Below, piece by piece: positions 34,401 through 46,180 of a stretch of DNA of 64,000 bases. Source of the DNA: Amphibalanus amphitrite (Eukaryota > Arthropoda > Thecostraca > Balanomorpha > Balanidae). The DNA is taken from the NCBI RefSeq assembly GCF_019059575.1, contig NW_024882758.1, positions 124,001 through 188,000 on the forward strand, read 5' to 3'. The notes below the pieces were generated by a model. The model worked only from the letters and a program-made list of their open reading frames with translations. It did no database searches and was not told the origin of the DNA. The position numbers and the translations under genes were made by a program. The first letter of the stretch is position 1. The number at the start of each line of letters is the position of its first letter.

Positions 34401-34940
34401 CACCAGACAAAAAATCACAGACGAGATTCCACAGGTGTGAATCCATCGAAATTATGTTCGTCGTGATGCCAGAATTTATTATATGACGGGTTCTAAGCTA
34501 AGGGCTTTACATGAGTTTCATGGTCGGTGAGAAGAAAACAAATGGCGGACAGATCATCAGACCAATTATGATCTATGCCATAATTGCATGTTATCCCAAA
34601 AATATGCACTATGTATAGATAAGAGTGCTCAAAGTTGAATAGTCGATTGTAATTTTCATCTTGCCACGTTACTGAGTGTAAGATATTTTCTTTTAATTAT
34701 TGCAAAAGTTTATATTCATTACCGAAAATTAATGTCTTCCCTTTTGGGCTATATGTACTGAGACAAAAACAAGCAGTATCATTGATAAATATATTTACCA
34801 ATGTTCAAAGCTGATCAATGAAGCCGATATACTTGGTTTGATTGCCTTCCTCAGTGTTAACGTAATATGAATAACAATTACAATTTTACAATTTTCACAA
34901 TTTTTGCTCATATAGGTATTTAACTGGATTTAGGAACGTA
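31401..34940. other. Unique-looking interval, nothing recognised
   Basis: Average to AT-rich sequence with only short frames (none above 64 codons). No bounded transposon, SINE, tandem array or splice-supported exon was seen. Confidence 0.45.
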
Positions 34941-35149
34941 AAATAATGTTCCTTTTGTCAATTTCAATACACATCTCCATCTTTATCAAAATGCTGCCTC
35001 CCTTCTCTCCAACCTTTGTCTACTTCTGTTTCCATATCTCAACTTTTCTTTTCTTCTTATTCGTTTTCGTTCTGGTCCCCATTTCTTTATCTTTCTGTGT
35101 TGCTAGTGGTCGAACTACCATCCCCTCCGCTCACCCTTGCCATTTCCTT

Positions 35150-35232
35150 CTTTCTCCTCATTCCCTCCTTTCCTCTCTCCTCATCCCTCCCTCCCTCCCC
35201 CTCTCTATCTCCCTCTCTCTCTCTCATACTCC

Positions 35233-35297
<65 letters not shown>

Positions 35298-35299
35298 CA

Positions 35300-35354
<55 letters not shown>

Positions 35355-35400
35355 GCTCTCACTCTCTCTCTCTCTCTCCTCTCTCTCCACCCCTCTCCTC
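35150..35400. repeat. (CT)n polypyrimidine tract
   Basis: The core at 35203-35385 is almost pure CT dinucleotide with scattered CG or CA interruptions, flanked by TCCCTCC-rich DNA. The apparent serine/leucine-rich ORFs over 34946-35605 arise from this repeat. Confidence 0.95.
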
Positions 35401-35659
35401 TCTCACTCTGCCTTCCTCCAGCGACAGATTCCCAACCCTCTCGGACCGGGCTCCGCCTGATTGCAGGCTAATATCAGCGCCTGGCCACGGACAAACATCA
35501 GCCGGCTCCTGTGCAAATACCCCTTTCACCTCCGCAGATCTAATCTGCTTACAAAAATCGGAAATCAGTGCATCATTTATCGTTCTGGGCTGGCAGTCCA
35601 ACTAAAGGCGGGCATCATTAATCTTATATTGGGTCGGTGGCGCGTCAGATCCCTGGGAG

Positions 35660-36235
35660 GCTGGCGGTGGCGGCGGCGGCGGCGGCGGCGCGGTGGTGGC
35701 GTTATTGGCGCGGGTCGGGGAGCGGCGCGACGGACAGACAGTCGGACAGTCGGACAGGACAGTCGGACAGGACAGCCGGAGAGGAGGACAGGACAGCCGG
35801 ATAGAACAGCTGGCTAGGAGAGTTCCGACGGACAGACAGTCGGACAGGATAGCCGGGGATGAGGACAGGACAGCTGGCCAGGAGTAGGCCAACGTACATA
35901 CATACAGGCAGTGTTACAGGAGGAAAAGACAGTAAGGAACGTCTCGACGGTCGGACAGGACGAACAGACAAACGGACGAACAGTCGGACAGGAGGACAGG
36001 ACAGGTGGACAGGACAGCCGGAGATGAGGATAGGACAGGAGTGAGCCCACGGACGGACAGTCAGACGGGTTACTGGCCAGTAGTGGTCCGACGGACAATC
36101 TCATAGGCAGACAATGCACTCAGAGAGCTGGTAATCGGATAATCAAATGAAGGAGCAGTCGGACAGGACAGTCTGCTATCGGGACAGTACGGCTGGCCGG
36201 ACAGTCAGAGGCGGACAGGACAGATAGGCATAAGG
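35660..36235. repeat. GGACA-type minisatellite after a (GGC)n run
   Basis: A GGCGGC run at about 35661-35690 is followed by some 500 bp of degenerate units built from CGGACAGT and CGGACAGGACAG, with GAGGACAGGACAGCCGGA recurring. Frames on the opposite strand read as repetitive Ser/Pro/Val peptides and are artefacts. Confidence 0.9.
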
Positions 36236-38770
36236 ATTAGGCAGGCAGGCGAGCTAGCAGACAAAACAAGATTGCATAAGCACTGCACAACCCATGAATA
36301 TCGGCTATCGGGGCATAACTGACACCGAAGTGGAGGAATGGCATCGTGTGGTCGGGGAGGACTATGAAGAAGGGCAGTGAAGGACCAGACTTAGAATACA
36401 ACAAAATATATCGTACTGATATGATGGATAAAAAGAAATGCACGATAATACGGAAATAAAGATGACGAGACATCAGGCTGGACAAGAAGCTCTGGCAGCA
36501 CATCATATGATTCATATCTGCAATGTGCACACATTATGCCTTTGTGGAAGGATATCAACAAAATACAAAAAGAGCTTCAGGTCACCATCTACAACTGTAA
36601 GCCAATTCCAGGTAGAAAAGTGTTCCTCAAGAGTCCGTATTTCAAGACCAACAGACTATGCCGTCCTCAGGTTTTGTCCGACAAACAGCTCTCAGCCCGA
36701 TGTGAGAGGCGGACAATAACGACTGCGTGGGAAGCGTGACTGGTAGGATATGCGTGGCTATAACCTGTACCTACGCAGGCGCACGGAAAGGGGACGCCAA
36801 GCACCGATATCCGCTAGCCGCGGGAGTCAAAGGAATGGGACTGGGGCTAATATTCAGTGTGACGCCGTGGATGTTCAAAGCACGTGCGCGTTGGATCGGT
36901 ATGCAATCCAGGAAACTTCGCTGTACAATTGATTGTGAAAGCTCTGATCGCAGTTGGAGCGCATATGTGTAATTTAATGTAGCGGATGTACTTTAATAAC
37001 AGCCATTGAGCAACAGCATTAATATGCATCACAGAGGCAGAGCCTTTGCAAATGAAAAGCTTTATTCTTATTTTCACGAAACGGCAAGAAGTATCGAGTC
37101 CTCGCGGTGCCAGGTGCCCCTAGCCCCGCCAGGTTTTCCACAGACGGGCAATGAATGACAACATATTAGACCAGCGATTGAGATAAATGATCGCTCACGA
37201 CGCACACAGCCGGGTAGCGCAGGTTCGCTCTCACAGCCCTGAATTATGCATGCAACCGGAATCCGGCAATCCATAATGCAATTCCGAACACGCTTGTCAT
37301 GCTCCGCTATGATATCCTGTATGACATTCGCTTTGCAATTTAACCGAGTGACATGGCCCAAACCATCAGTAGGTCCACGCAACCGCCGGCTCGCTCGATT
37401 CGCTCCCATTGCGCCGCGCCCTGCGAATCATTGCCGGCAATTTGTAATTTGTCCAAAGTTGCAAATGGCACCGATGGATTTCCGACAGGTTGGCGCACAT
37501 GATTCAATGGTGGCGCAGTGGTCTGTCGTCACGTTTTGCGCCTTACAGCACGGCACGTGCGCATGAAGAAGGAGACGGAACGTCCGTTCCGAGATCAATG
37601 CAACCAACGCCTCTGCAAGGAATGAGGCCAGCGTTTTACGCGTGACTGAAACCGACCAATGTTTGCCTGGGAATTGGCAAAGCTGCGCCGAGGGCGGGCA
37701 TTCATCATGGCCGCGTGGGAGCGCACATGACTCAAGCCTCACGTGTGCCTCGCGTGTCTCACGACGTGTTGGAATACAGCATGAGTGACACATGCGTGAG
37801 GGCCGGCATGATCTGCGTATGCGTGAGTGAGGGCGTGGTCGGCACGAGGGCGCCGAGAGATCGCCAAGTGTCCAGGGGCCGATCAGCGAGGCGTAAATGT
37901 CGCCCGAGTAGGGGTGTAAATGTCGTTACGGCGTGGTCAAAACAGGCTAACGACAGCCGTCTCGGCAGGTATCGGGGAGAGAAGGGAGGAGGAGAGAGGG
38001 TGAGGGGAAGGAGGCCAGGGTCTGTGCCCAGGTGCGGAGTGGAATGGTCAGGTGGGAAGGTGGCCTGGTATTGACGGCATACATTGCTGTGTGATGGTGA
38101 AGACCATGGAAACGATGGAAACCTACCAGCAATCAGCAGCAAATCATTTGTTGATAAATGTTGCAACTAATGAGTAGTAATGTCCATTATGAAAATTACT
38201 GGTTTTTTGGGCGTCTGTGTATCGCACTTCGTTGTGTCTTGGATATTATCGTCGTGCTATATATAGGACTTGAGTTTCCATGAACGCAATGTCACCTAAA
38301 CAAAACAATCAAACCTGCATTAACAGCCAAAAAAGGCCAAACACTGCGTACTACCGACACTGGTAGTTATACAAAACCTGGTTGGTCGTACCACGGGCTC
38401 GTTGCACGCTGAAGAGGGTCCGTGGCTCGTGCCCAGTGCCACCACGTCCTGTCGCTGAGCCGCCGTGCCGTCTGTCCAGCTCTCCGTCACCAGCGTCCTC
38501 ATCGGCGTCTGTCGGCAGCAGTGAGCACCATACATCACCAGATTTAATCAATCACACGGATGAAATCTCTCGCGACCCGATAAACCACAGAGTTGACAAG
38601 TGGCGGTTTCAGTCATAGGGAAGTGGCATTGGGAACCAGTTTGCGTTTTTAACAGCCCATTGCCCCGCATGGCCCGTGAACTAGCGATTGATGGCGCTCG
38701 TTCATTCTGTCCTGTTCACCATCGATCTTCATGATTACGGAGAATCACCATCTTCAGTCGACGAATAAAA
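36236..38770. other. Interval without supported gene
   Basis: Average composition with overlapping modest frames at 37074-38166 on both strands. None shows a recognisable domain or a paired acceptor and donor. A purine-rich GGAGAGAAGGGAGGAGG segment lies near 37975-38020. Confidence 0.4.
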
Positions 38771-38812
38771 ATGTCCCACACAAACCTCTCTAGAACCGAA
38801 TTTGCTCTCTCA

Positions 38813-38953
38813 ATTCTCACAAATTCGGAACTACAGGGTAGATGTAGAGCATGTTATGGTGATGGATTGTGGCTGAATTTACCCCTCACTTCTCACAAAT
38901 CGGGAATTACCATGTGCAGGGTAGATGTAGAGTATGTTGTGGTGATGGATTGT
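38813..38953 (+). repeat. Two-copy tandem duplication, ~76-bp period
   Basis: TTCTCACAAATTCGG followed by GGGTAGATGTAGAGCATGTT and GGTGATGGATTGT occurs at 38813-38872. It recurs with substitutions and a small insertion at 38889-38953. Confidence 0.85.
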
Positions 38954-40360
38954 CGTAAGATCCACATTCCGCCGACTACGGTGACTTCTTAATACTTCCC
39001 AGCTATTTTCATCCCTCATACCCGCGTCGGGAAGATCAAAGACAGAGCACTCGATCATACCAAGACGTATGAGTCCCATTTACTAATTGCCCCGCCTGTG
39101 TACCGCGGATATCCCAGGCGCTACCGCGCGAACAAGACACTTCGTCACCTCCTTGCGAAGAGGGGTCGCGTGAAGGGGAGCACTCCCGCCATAACATCCG
39201 TCATCGGAGCACGACGAACGTCATCGGAGCGCGCCATCGGAGATCCAGAGGAGGCCGGTCGTCTCGCGCCGCTACAGGGAAGAGGCGGCACCATCTGAAA
39301 TAGGAGAGACGGTCAGTGGAAGAAGACGATACAAACGGCGACGAAGCAAAGCAGAAAGATGGTGACAGATCACAGAGAAAGTCCGAGGGTGAGAAACAGG
39401 GGAGAGTTCTCCGAGACGGAATATCTCCACCTAGGTGACGTCACGAGGGGCACATAGGGGTGTCGGACGGGGCTTTTAGCGTCTGCGGCGCCGGGGCTGT
39501 GCCGCCGGGACCATAAGTGTCGGGTTCATTTGTCTGCCGTCTCTGGATGTCCGGACCGGAGGAAATGCGATGCCGATAAACACTGCACTCTCTTGTCGAC
39601 CGCGACGAACCGACGGACCGACGGACCGGCGGACCGACGGACCTACGGGCCGAGGGAACTGAGGGGCAGAAGACGGAGAAGGAGACGGAGGCGAAGAAGG
39701 AGACGGTGACGGAGAAGGAGACGGATGCGGAGAAAGAAATGGAAGACGAGGACCGAGACGAAGACGGAGAAGAAGCAGTAGTTAAAACTGCAGCCGGAGT
39801 CGAAAGAAGAACTGGAGATGGAGGAGGAAACGGCGACGGAGAATGAGACGGAGACGGGATGAAGACGGAGGCGGAGAGAAGGAGAAAAATCAAGGAAGGG
39901 AAGAAGAGGACGATGATAAAGATGGAGACGGAGCTGTTAGACGACACGGAGCCAGAGAGGGTGGCAGACTCAGAGTCAGCAATGGAGGAGACAGAGACGG
40001 ACACGGAGACGGAGATGGAGACGGTTGTGGAGATTAAAAGTTAAAACACGAAAGTTGTTTGAAAAAAGATATGAAGCAAGAACGTAAGGTAGTAGGAAAC
40101 AGACAAAACAAAACCAAATTTCAGTTTCCAAAACCATTTTCCAGAAAGATATACAATTCCAAAGCAAACCCTCAAACAAGACTGACAAAACAATTCATTA
40201 TTACATTCCGTCAGATTCCTGAAAATAATGTTCTACAGTAAGCAAGCTCCAGTGCGTTCTGATCACACTGATCACTAATAAGGCAAAGGAAAGGGAATCA
40301 TAGGATCGTGATGCTAGCATTTATGACGTCTGAATGAGAGTGTAGACAAAATAGCTAATT
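38954..40360. other. Purine-rich interval, GAGACGG-type repeats at 39.65-40.03 kb
   Basis: Between about 39600 and 40035 the plus strand is a degenerate array of GACGGAG, GGAGAAG and GACGGACGG words. Acidic and serine-rich frames on both strands follow from this composition. The remainder is unique-looking. No gene was supported. Confidence 0.6.
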
Positions 40361-40369
40361 GCTCATTGG

Positions 40370-40780
40370 CCAGGTGATTCTCGGTCAGATGGTCACCAAC
40401 AGGCATTGGCTGCTTGAGAACAGGTTCATGAGCGGACAGTGGAATCAGGTGTCAAGGAAGAGTCAGCGGTCAGTGGGCCGTGGAGATGGTAGATGCCCAG
40501 GTGCACATTTGCAGTAATTGGTCAATAGTTGTCAGTGTGTCAAAAGTGAGAGCAGCAGTCAATAGCGTCACTGGGTCAGCTGATCAGGAATGGTCGGGTT
40601 AATAAGAGCATGGAGTCTGCGGTCACTGGTCAACACTGAACTCCTGGGTAGGTTATTGGTTAGAGGGATCATCGGCTAGCGGTCAGTGAATCAGCGGGAT
40701 CAGCCGTTAGCGGTCAGCGGATCAGCGGCTAGCAGTGAACGCTGATGGGGTCAGCAGGGTCACTGGTCAGCGTGTACCGC
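40370..40780 (+). repeat. Degenerate GGTCA/CAGCGGATCAGCGG minisatellite
   Basis: The interval is built of recurring GGTCAGCGGATCAGCGG, GGTCAGTG and GGTCACTGGTCA words with variable spacing, strongest at 40680-40770. It leads directly into the CpG-rich patch. Confidence 0.7.
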
Positions 40781-40784
40781 CGCT

Positions 40785-41500
40785 GACTCAGCGTCCCGCA
40801 CCAGGTGGCGCCGATGACTCGACGTTCGACACTCCGCCGCACTCCGACGCGGCCTTGGCTCCTCCGTTGCCGCTGACGCCATGTTGGCAGCCCTGGTGGC
40901 GCCCTCTGCTGCGCCACGATCGCCTCCCGACGGCAGAGCGCGCCGCCGATGTCACTCCGCGCCGTGCACGCCGCTCAGCACCCAGCTACGGCCGAGCACG
41001 ACCAGCACGTCGCTCGGCACGGCGGTGGTACGGTCGGCTGTCGCTCAGCGGCCGGCGCGGCGGCTCGAGACGGTCAATATCGTCACCAGCGAACACTGCG
41101 GCGGTCGGGCGGTCGGCGCCGGGACACTGCACTACGCCCACTGCACTGCACTGCGACAGAGCACCGTCGTCTGTCCTCTCTGCGTCTCGGCTCAGTCCCC
41201 ACTGCGCCTTCCACCGGCTGTGGCTGGCGTCTGCGAACCCGCGCCCGTTCCAGAGCGGGCCGACCGGCGGGCCAGACGGCCGCCGTTCCGCCACGTAATG
41301 GCTCCGTAAATTCGGCCCGAGTGTTTCCACCATAAATCGCCCTCAGTAACTTTTATCGCCGGCCACGACGAGTTATCATACGGAGCGACGGTCAGCCGTG
41401 ACGCTGCAGCCCGGTCCGAGAACAACGCGACGGAAGAAACGACGCGATCGCTTTGATCCCGACTCGGTTGGCGGCCCGGGCGGCTGTTTGGTCGACAGAA
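40785..41500. promoter_or_regulatory. CpG-rich patch
   Basis: Dense CpG with GCCGGC and CGGTCGG words and a CACTGCACTGCACTGC run near 41130. Long frames on both strands differ in every reading and show no domain. Island-like, function unknown. Confidence 0.35.
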
Positions 41501-43079
41501 GTTTGCAATGAGAAACCCAGCACCGGCGGCATTCCAAGCCAACGAGCCGGCGTGTTTAGCGCCGTCGTCAACTGAGCTGTCTGATATTGTCTGGCGGCGG
41601 GCCTGGGTCACGCTAGGGTGTGGGTACAAAGCTGGGGAGGGGTGGCGCGCGGTGGGACTGGGACGTGTGCCCGAATACCACCTTTACCAGGGGAGGCGGG
41701 AGGGGACGGATTGGAATGTCCGACCCGGTCTTCCCTGTTCTCGGACATACCAGATGGTCGATAACATCGCATTGCACCAGAAAGTCCTATACTGAGTAAC
41801 GGAGACAGTCAAAAGTTCTCTACCGTCAGTAATGAGTTGACGGACTCAGGCACTTCGGCCAGTGGCATGGGGCTGCGGATGGCCCAGAGTTACTTGCTGG
41901 TTGTTGACATGCTACGAAGAAGTGGATCTGGCAAAGCAAAAATGAAATCTACTTTAAAGAAGCGAGCCAAGCTCACTTACCAGCTCACTCACGTTTTCCC
42001 TCTTGTCTCCCGTCTCTTCCTCTACGCCCACCTCTTGGTCCTCCGCCTCCGCCACCTGCGCCTCCGCCTCCTGTGCCTTCGCTGTCAGTCAGTGCCGTCA
42101 CCACCGTCCACCGTGCCACCGGCAGCCGCCTCTCTGCACCACTGCCGCGCCTGCACTGGTGCCCTCGGCCAGCCAGCCGCTGCACCAAGGCCTCGCTCAT
42201 AACCAGCAATTATAATATATTTTATGTCCGATGATTACAGAGTTAATTCCGGTGAAATGTGCGACTGACATGGGGCACGGCTCTAAAGGCTGGTAATGGC
42301 CGACGCCCGGCGGCGCTGCCGGCCGCGCCACACTCGCCGCGCCGGCCCGCAGCGCGCCGAGTTGGCCGCAAACCGTGCCGCGCCGCGCCGCTTTATGGCT
42401 AAGTGGCGGCGCGTTGCGAGGGTGAACAGTTGAGTGCCGCGGGTAGTGAGCGGCGACGGGCGCGATACAGCTGCTGTGCACGCACCGGGCCCGGTTCGAG
42501 GAACCGATTCAGCAGAGGTCGATAGTGCCCGGCCAGTTTCGACGGACAGACAGGTTTGAATTCCCAGTTCGGGGGTGTTGACTGGGGCCCCAGGGCGTGC
42601 TTTGCTGCCTTACAAGGACGGGCTAATCCATGGGTGAAAACGGTTGTGTTTGGAATGAAATTGAATGCAAGTCGAATGGCCAGGGTGATTCTCATGTAAT
42701 GAATAGATAACAAGTAACAGCTTGCAGTCCAAGAACCGTGTAAAATCATGCGCTTAGGGTGGTCACGAACGGTCACTTCCCACGCCTCTCTGTGCCTAAG
42801 CACTTATAAATATATTTAGTCTTCGTGTAAGGAATCGTCTAATAACATTTCTTATTATATTTATGCCCAACCATGAATGTATGTAAATACCAGTAGGTCA
42901 CCGCACGCTTTGACGTCGCCAAAAGTTTCGTTCTAATAAACAGTCAAGCCTGTACCTACCCACTCAAAATAACGTTCTGGTATACATACACGATCATACG
43001 ATCACGATCATACTCGACATTGCACACATTCCCGACCTACCTGCCAATTAAGCCTCTCATAGCTCCAGCACGCCTGGAC
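41501..43079. other. Interval with one weak Gly-rich exon candidate
   Basis: On the minus strand an ATG at 42200 opens a frame through a Gly/Arg-rich stretch to two adjacent donor-like words, GTGAGT and GTAAGT (minus strand, 41987-41992 and 41975-41980). A palindromic GGCGCGGC-rich segment lies at 42300-42420. Otherwise nothing is recognised. Confidence 0.25.
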
Positions 43080-44220
43080 CGTCGAGTGCCACCACACGCC
43101 CTTCCCGACCACTCCCGGTAAGGTCACGTTTCGCCGCTCTGTCCCTCACCGCTCTCCCGACACCGGCCGCATTCCGAGCCTCCCGCCGCCGCGGATGACG
43201 CCAGCGTCATCGGCGGCTGCGGCGGCGGGCTGCAGGCGCGTGCACCGGTGCCCCGCCACAATCCCCCGTCACCCCGCCACAACCACCCGCCACCGGGTGC
43301 TGTTCAGCGAATAAGATCGATCCACCGCCCGATGACCGTTCGATTCTCGACATAACGTCCGTGGAAGTCGTGCTGCCCTGCACGGTCAGCACAGCGCCGC
43401 CGCAACTCTGTCGTAAAAACGCGGACGCGCCCAGCCACCCGGCGTTGATGACTCGCCTGCAGCCAGAATTGAGCCCGCTGACTCACCGTGGCGCCGAGTC
43501 ACTGACTCAGCCCGGGGTGCTCACGACCGACGGTCACGGGCGCTCACGGCTACTCACGGAGACAGGCGAGGGTCGCTCGTGACCCACCGCGCGCCCACTA
43601 CGCTGACACACTGACACGGACGACTCACGGGGTGGGTCACCGTGCACCGGGTACAAACAGTTCACTGAGTCCTCCCAGCGTCGACGGCGGCGGCGGCGGT
43701 CAGGGGGTATCGTCGCCAGCGACGACCCGACCGTCCAGCCGCCGCCGCAGTCCACGACAAAAGGACCACCGCCGCCGCCGCCGCCGGGCCGCAGTGGCCG
43801 CCGCTACTGCAGAACTCGTGAAACTAATGGCCCGTCCGTCAAAACGCCCAGTGACCTGATAATGAGGGTCGGCCCGGCCGTATCCGCGGTTCTCAGAAGT
43901 CGTCGGCCGCCGTCGCCGCCGACGAAGAAGCAAATAAAGGCACAGTCGGCTGGCTCTCAATGGGCCGTAAACCGATTGAGCCGAGTCCCAATGAAAAGTT
44001 GACATGAATACAATTGCGCGGCGAGCGGTGGCCGGCGAGGCGGAACGCCGCCCTCGGTTGCAGCCTCGTTGCCAGACTTTATTAGTGTTGGGCCCGACGG
44101 ACGGCAGGCCGGCGGTGACTTGCGGCTTCAGTACGGCCGGTCGCCGCCGGCCCGCCAAAAGGGCCCGTCAGCCCGCTGAATGATGATTGACAGCCGCCGG
44201 TCCGACCGCAGTGTTTTGAG
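43080..44220. promoter_or_regulatory. CpG-rich patch with developmental-type motifs
   Basis: CpG-rich with a CCG run at 43745-43790. The right part (43920-44220) has lower repetitiveness and includes AATAAAGG, a TTTATTAG word and a perfect TGATTGACAG at 44184-44193, the consensus for PBC-Meis/Prep homeodomain complexes. An enhancer role is inference. Confidence 0.3.
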
Positions 44221-45785
44221 GGCCTCATGTGGCTCAGGAAACGGAGTGTGTATTGGCAACCTCAAAAATCAATAGGCCACTTCGTTTAGGTGCAGTGACG
44301 CATGCTATTCGTCAATGAAATGAAACTTTTAAAAGTGCAACGAAGTGCATAAGTAGCTTTCATCGTCACAATCCTTGAGTGTCTCCAAATATAAATGCAT
44401 ATTGATACCTACCTATACATCACTGCCATTACCAAAAGCCGCCCATGGTCGATTCCTGGCTCCACCTCTGTCCAGCTACCTCCCACGACTGGATGCCTGG
44501 CGTCGCCCCTGTGCGTTCACTGTCGTCCCGTCTCGCCGGGTCCCCGGAGGCCCCTGCGCTGCGGACGGCGTATCAAGAGCGGTCGCCCCGAGATCGGACC
44601 CAATCGACGGGCGACGAAAGTGAAAACGAACAATATAAATGACCGACGAAACCGTAGAGGTGTCCGTCCATTCTAATGCGATTGTGGTGTCGGTGTCAAT
44701 CTTGTGAGCGGGAAATCAAGGCTGGAAATCTTCCACGAGACCTCAGTGGCCCAGGCTCGGGGGATCTTTGCGCGACATAGCGCGGTGAGATATCCGTTTG
44801 CGAAAGATGTGTTAGGAGGATTTCATTGAGCGACTCATCGGTCACGTGCGCAATAAAATACTATCATTGCCTCTGACATTGCAAATTGGAAACCAATCGA
44901 CCTAGAAAATCAGCAGATGAAACTTTTTCGCGCTGCAAAAATAATTCACAACATCTGCGACTGACCACCGCAAGTTCAGTGGCATCTCGGTGGCGGCGAC
45001 TTGCCGGTCGCCAATTATTGACTGCGGCTGGCAGACCGGCTTGTCGATACCATCACACCCCGCGCGCTGCTCGCTCGGAAGGCCGGCGATTGCACTAGTG
45101 ATACCGGAGCGCGGCGTTCCGCCCTGAGGCCACGAGCCGGCGAACGTTCTATGCAGCCTGCACGAGTCGACGAGGGCGGCGCGGGAGGCACGATTCGGAT
45201 GGACGCGATAGGCATCTAGGGTCAGGAGCGCCGTTTGGAGATCGAGAAGGCTCCCTTGGTCGAGCCAGTGGTTCCTCGTGGCGGTTATGAGAGTCATGCA
45301 GGCCTGGGAACCCGTTGCTGAACGGCTTAATGAGATGGCTGGGCGTATGCATAGGTTATACAATGTGCATTGTGCATGGGTATATGCTCCACGGGGATAC
45401 AAGCTGCATATGAATTAGTTTCACCACCTTGGTTGTAGGACTTAGCTAATCGGGTCATCAGGATAGTGCCCTTTCAGCATGATTTTCAGTGTATTCAGTG
45501 TTACTAGCGTCGAAATATATGCAGTGTATGTTTAAGTTCAGATGCAAGTGTTTATTTAACTAACACAGTCAAGTCGCAGTGCGATGGATGCTTTTATAAG
45601 CAGAACCCGCCCGCTCTCATATGATCTCCTGGGAGCAAAATAATGAGCCCGGAACTCCAGAATAACGCATAACCACAGCAGATTCGTTTGACATGTTTCC
45701 TGATACCAAACGTCACATCGTTTCGTGATCCCACATCAGAGTACCGCTTCTCTCGCAGTACGCCCGCACACACAGCCCCCGGGCG
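44221..45785. other. Interval without supported gene
   Basis: Average composition, GC-richer at 45000-45220. A 166-codon minus frame (44902-45402) lacks family features and splice support. Confidence 0.4.
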
Positions 45786-45799
45786 GTGACCTGGTGGCG

Positions 45800-46180
45800 C
45801 CGAACCGCCGCCGCCGCCGCCGCCGCCGCCGCACCCCGGCCGCTCTACGCGACGACCGACTGTGTCAATAAAACCTCCGGCGCCAGTCCGCGGCCGTCTT
45901 CCGCGACCGACAGGCGTCCGTCATCGTATGACAGTTGTCCATCACCGTGTGACAGACGCCGCCGAGCTGCCGCGCCTTGGACGATCAAAGCTCTGCCGTC
46001 ACTGTTCCGTCACTATCCTGTCACCGTCGCGTCACTGTCGCGTCACTGTCGCGTCACTGTCGCGTCACTGTCACTGGGACTGTCACTGTCGAGTGTCGCG
46101 TCACAGTCGCCGTCACTGTCGTCGTCTCGCCGTCGTTTCACCGACGTCACCTCAGCGACAGCAGAAACGACGGCGGCGGC
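45800..46180. repeat. (GCC)n run and GTCACTGTCGC tandem repeat
   Basis: A GCC trinucleotide run at about 45806-45834 is followed at 46000-46115 by an array of GTCACTGTCGC and CACTGTC units, then a CGG run near 46170. Several frames stay open because of these arrays. Confidence 0.85.

Noticed and set aside
34946-35605. 219-codon frame rich in Ser/Leu
   Set aside because: Translation of a CT dinucleotide tract and its pyrimidine-rich flanks.
39441-40044. Acidic and serine-rich frames on both strands
   Set aside because: They come from the GACGGAG/GGAGAAG purine repeat.
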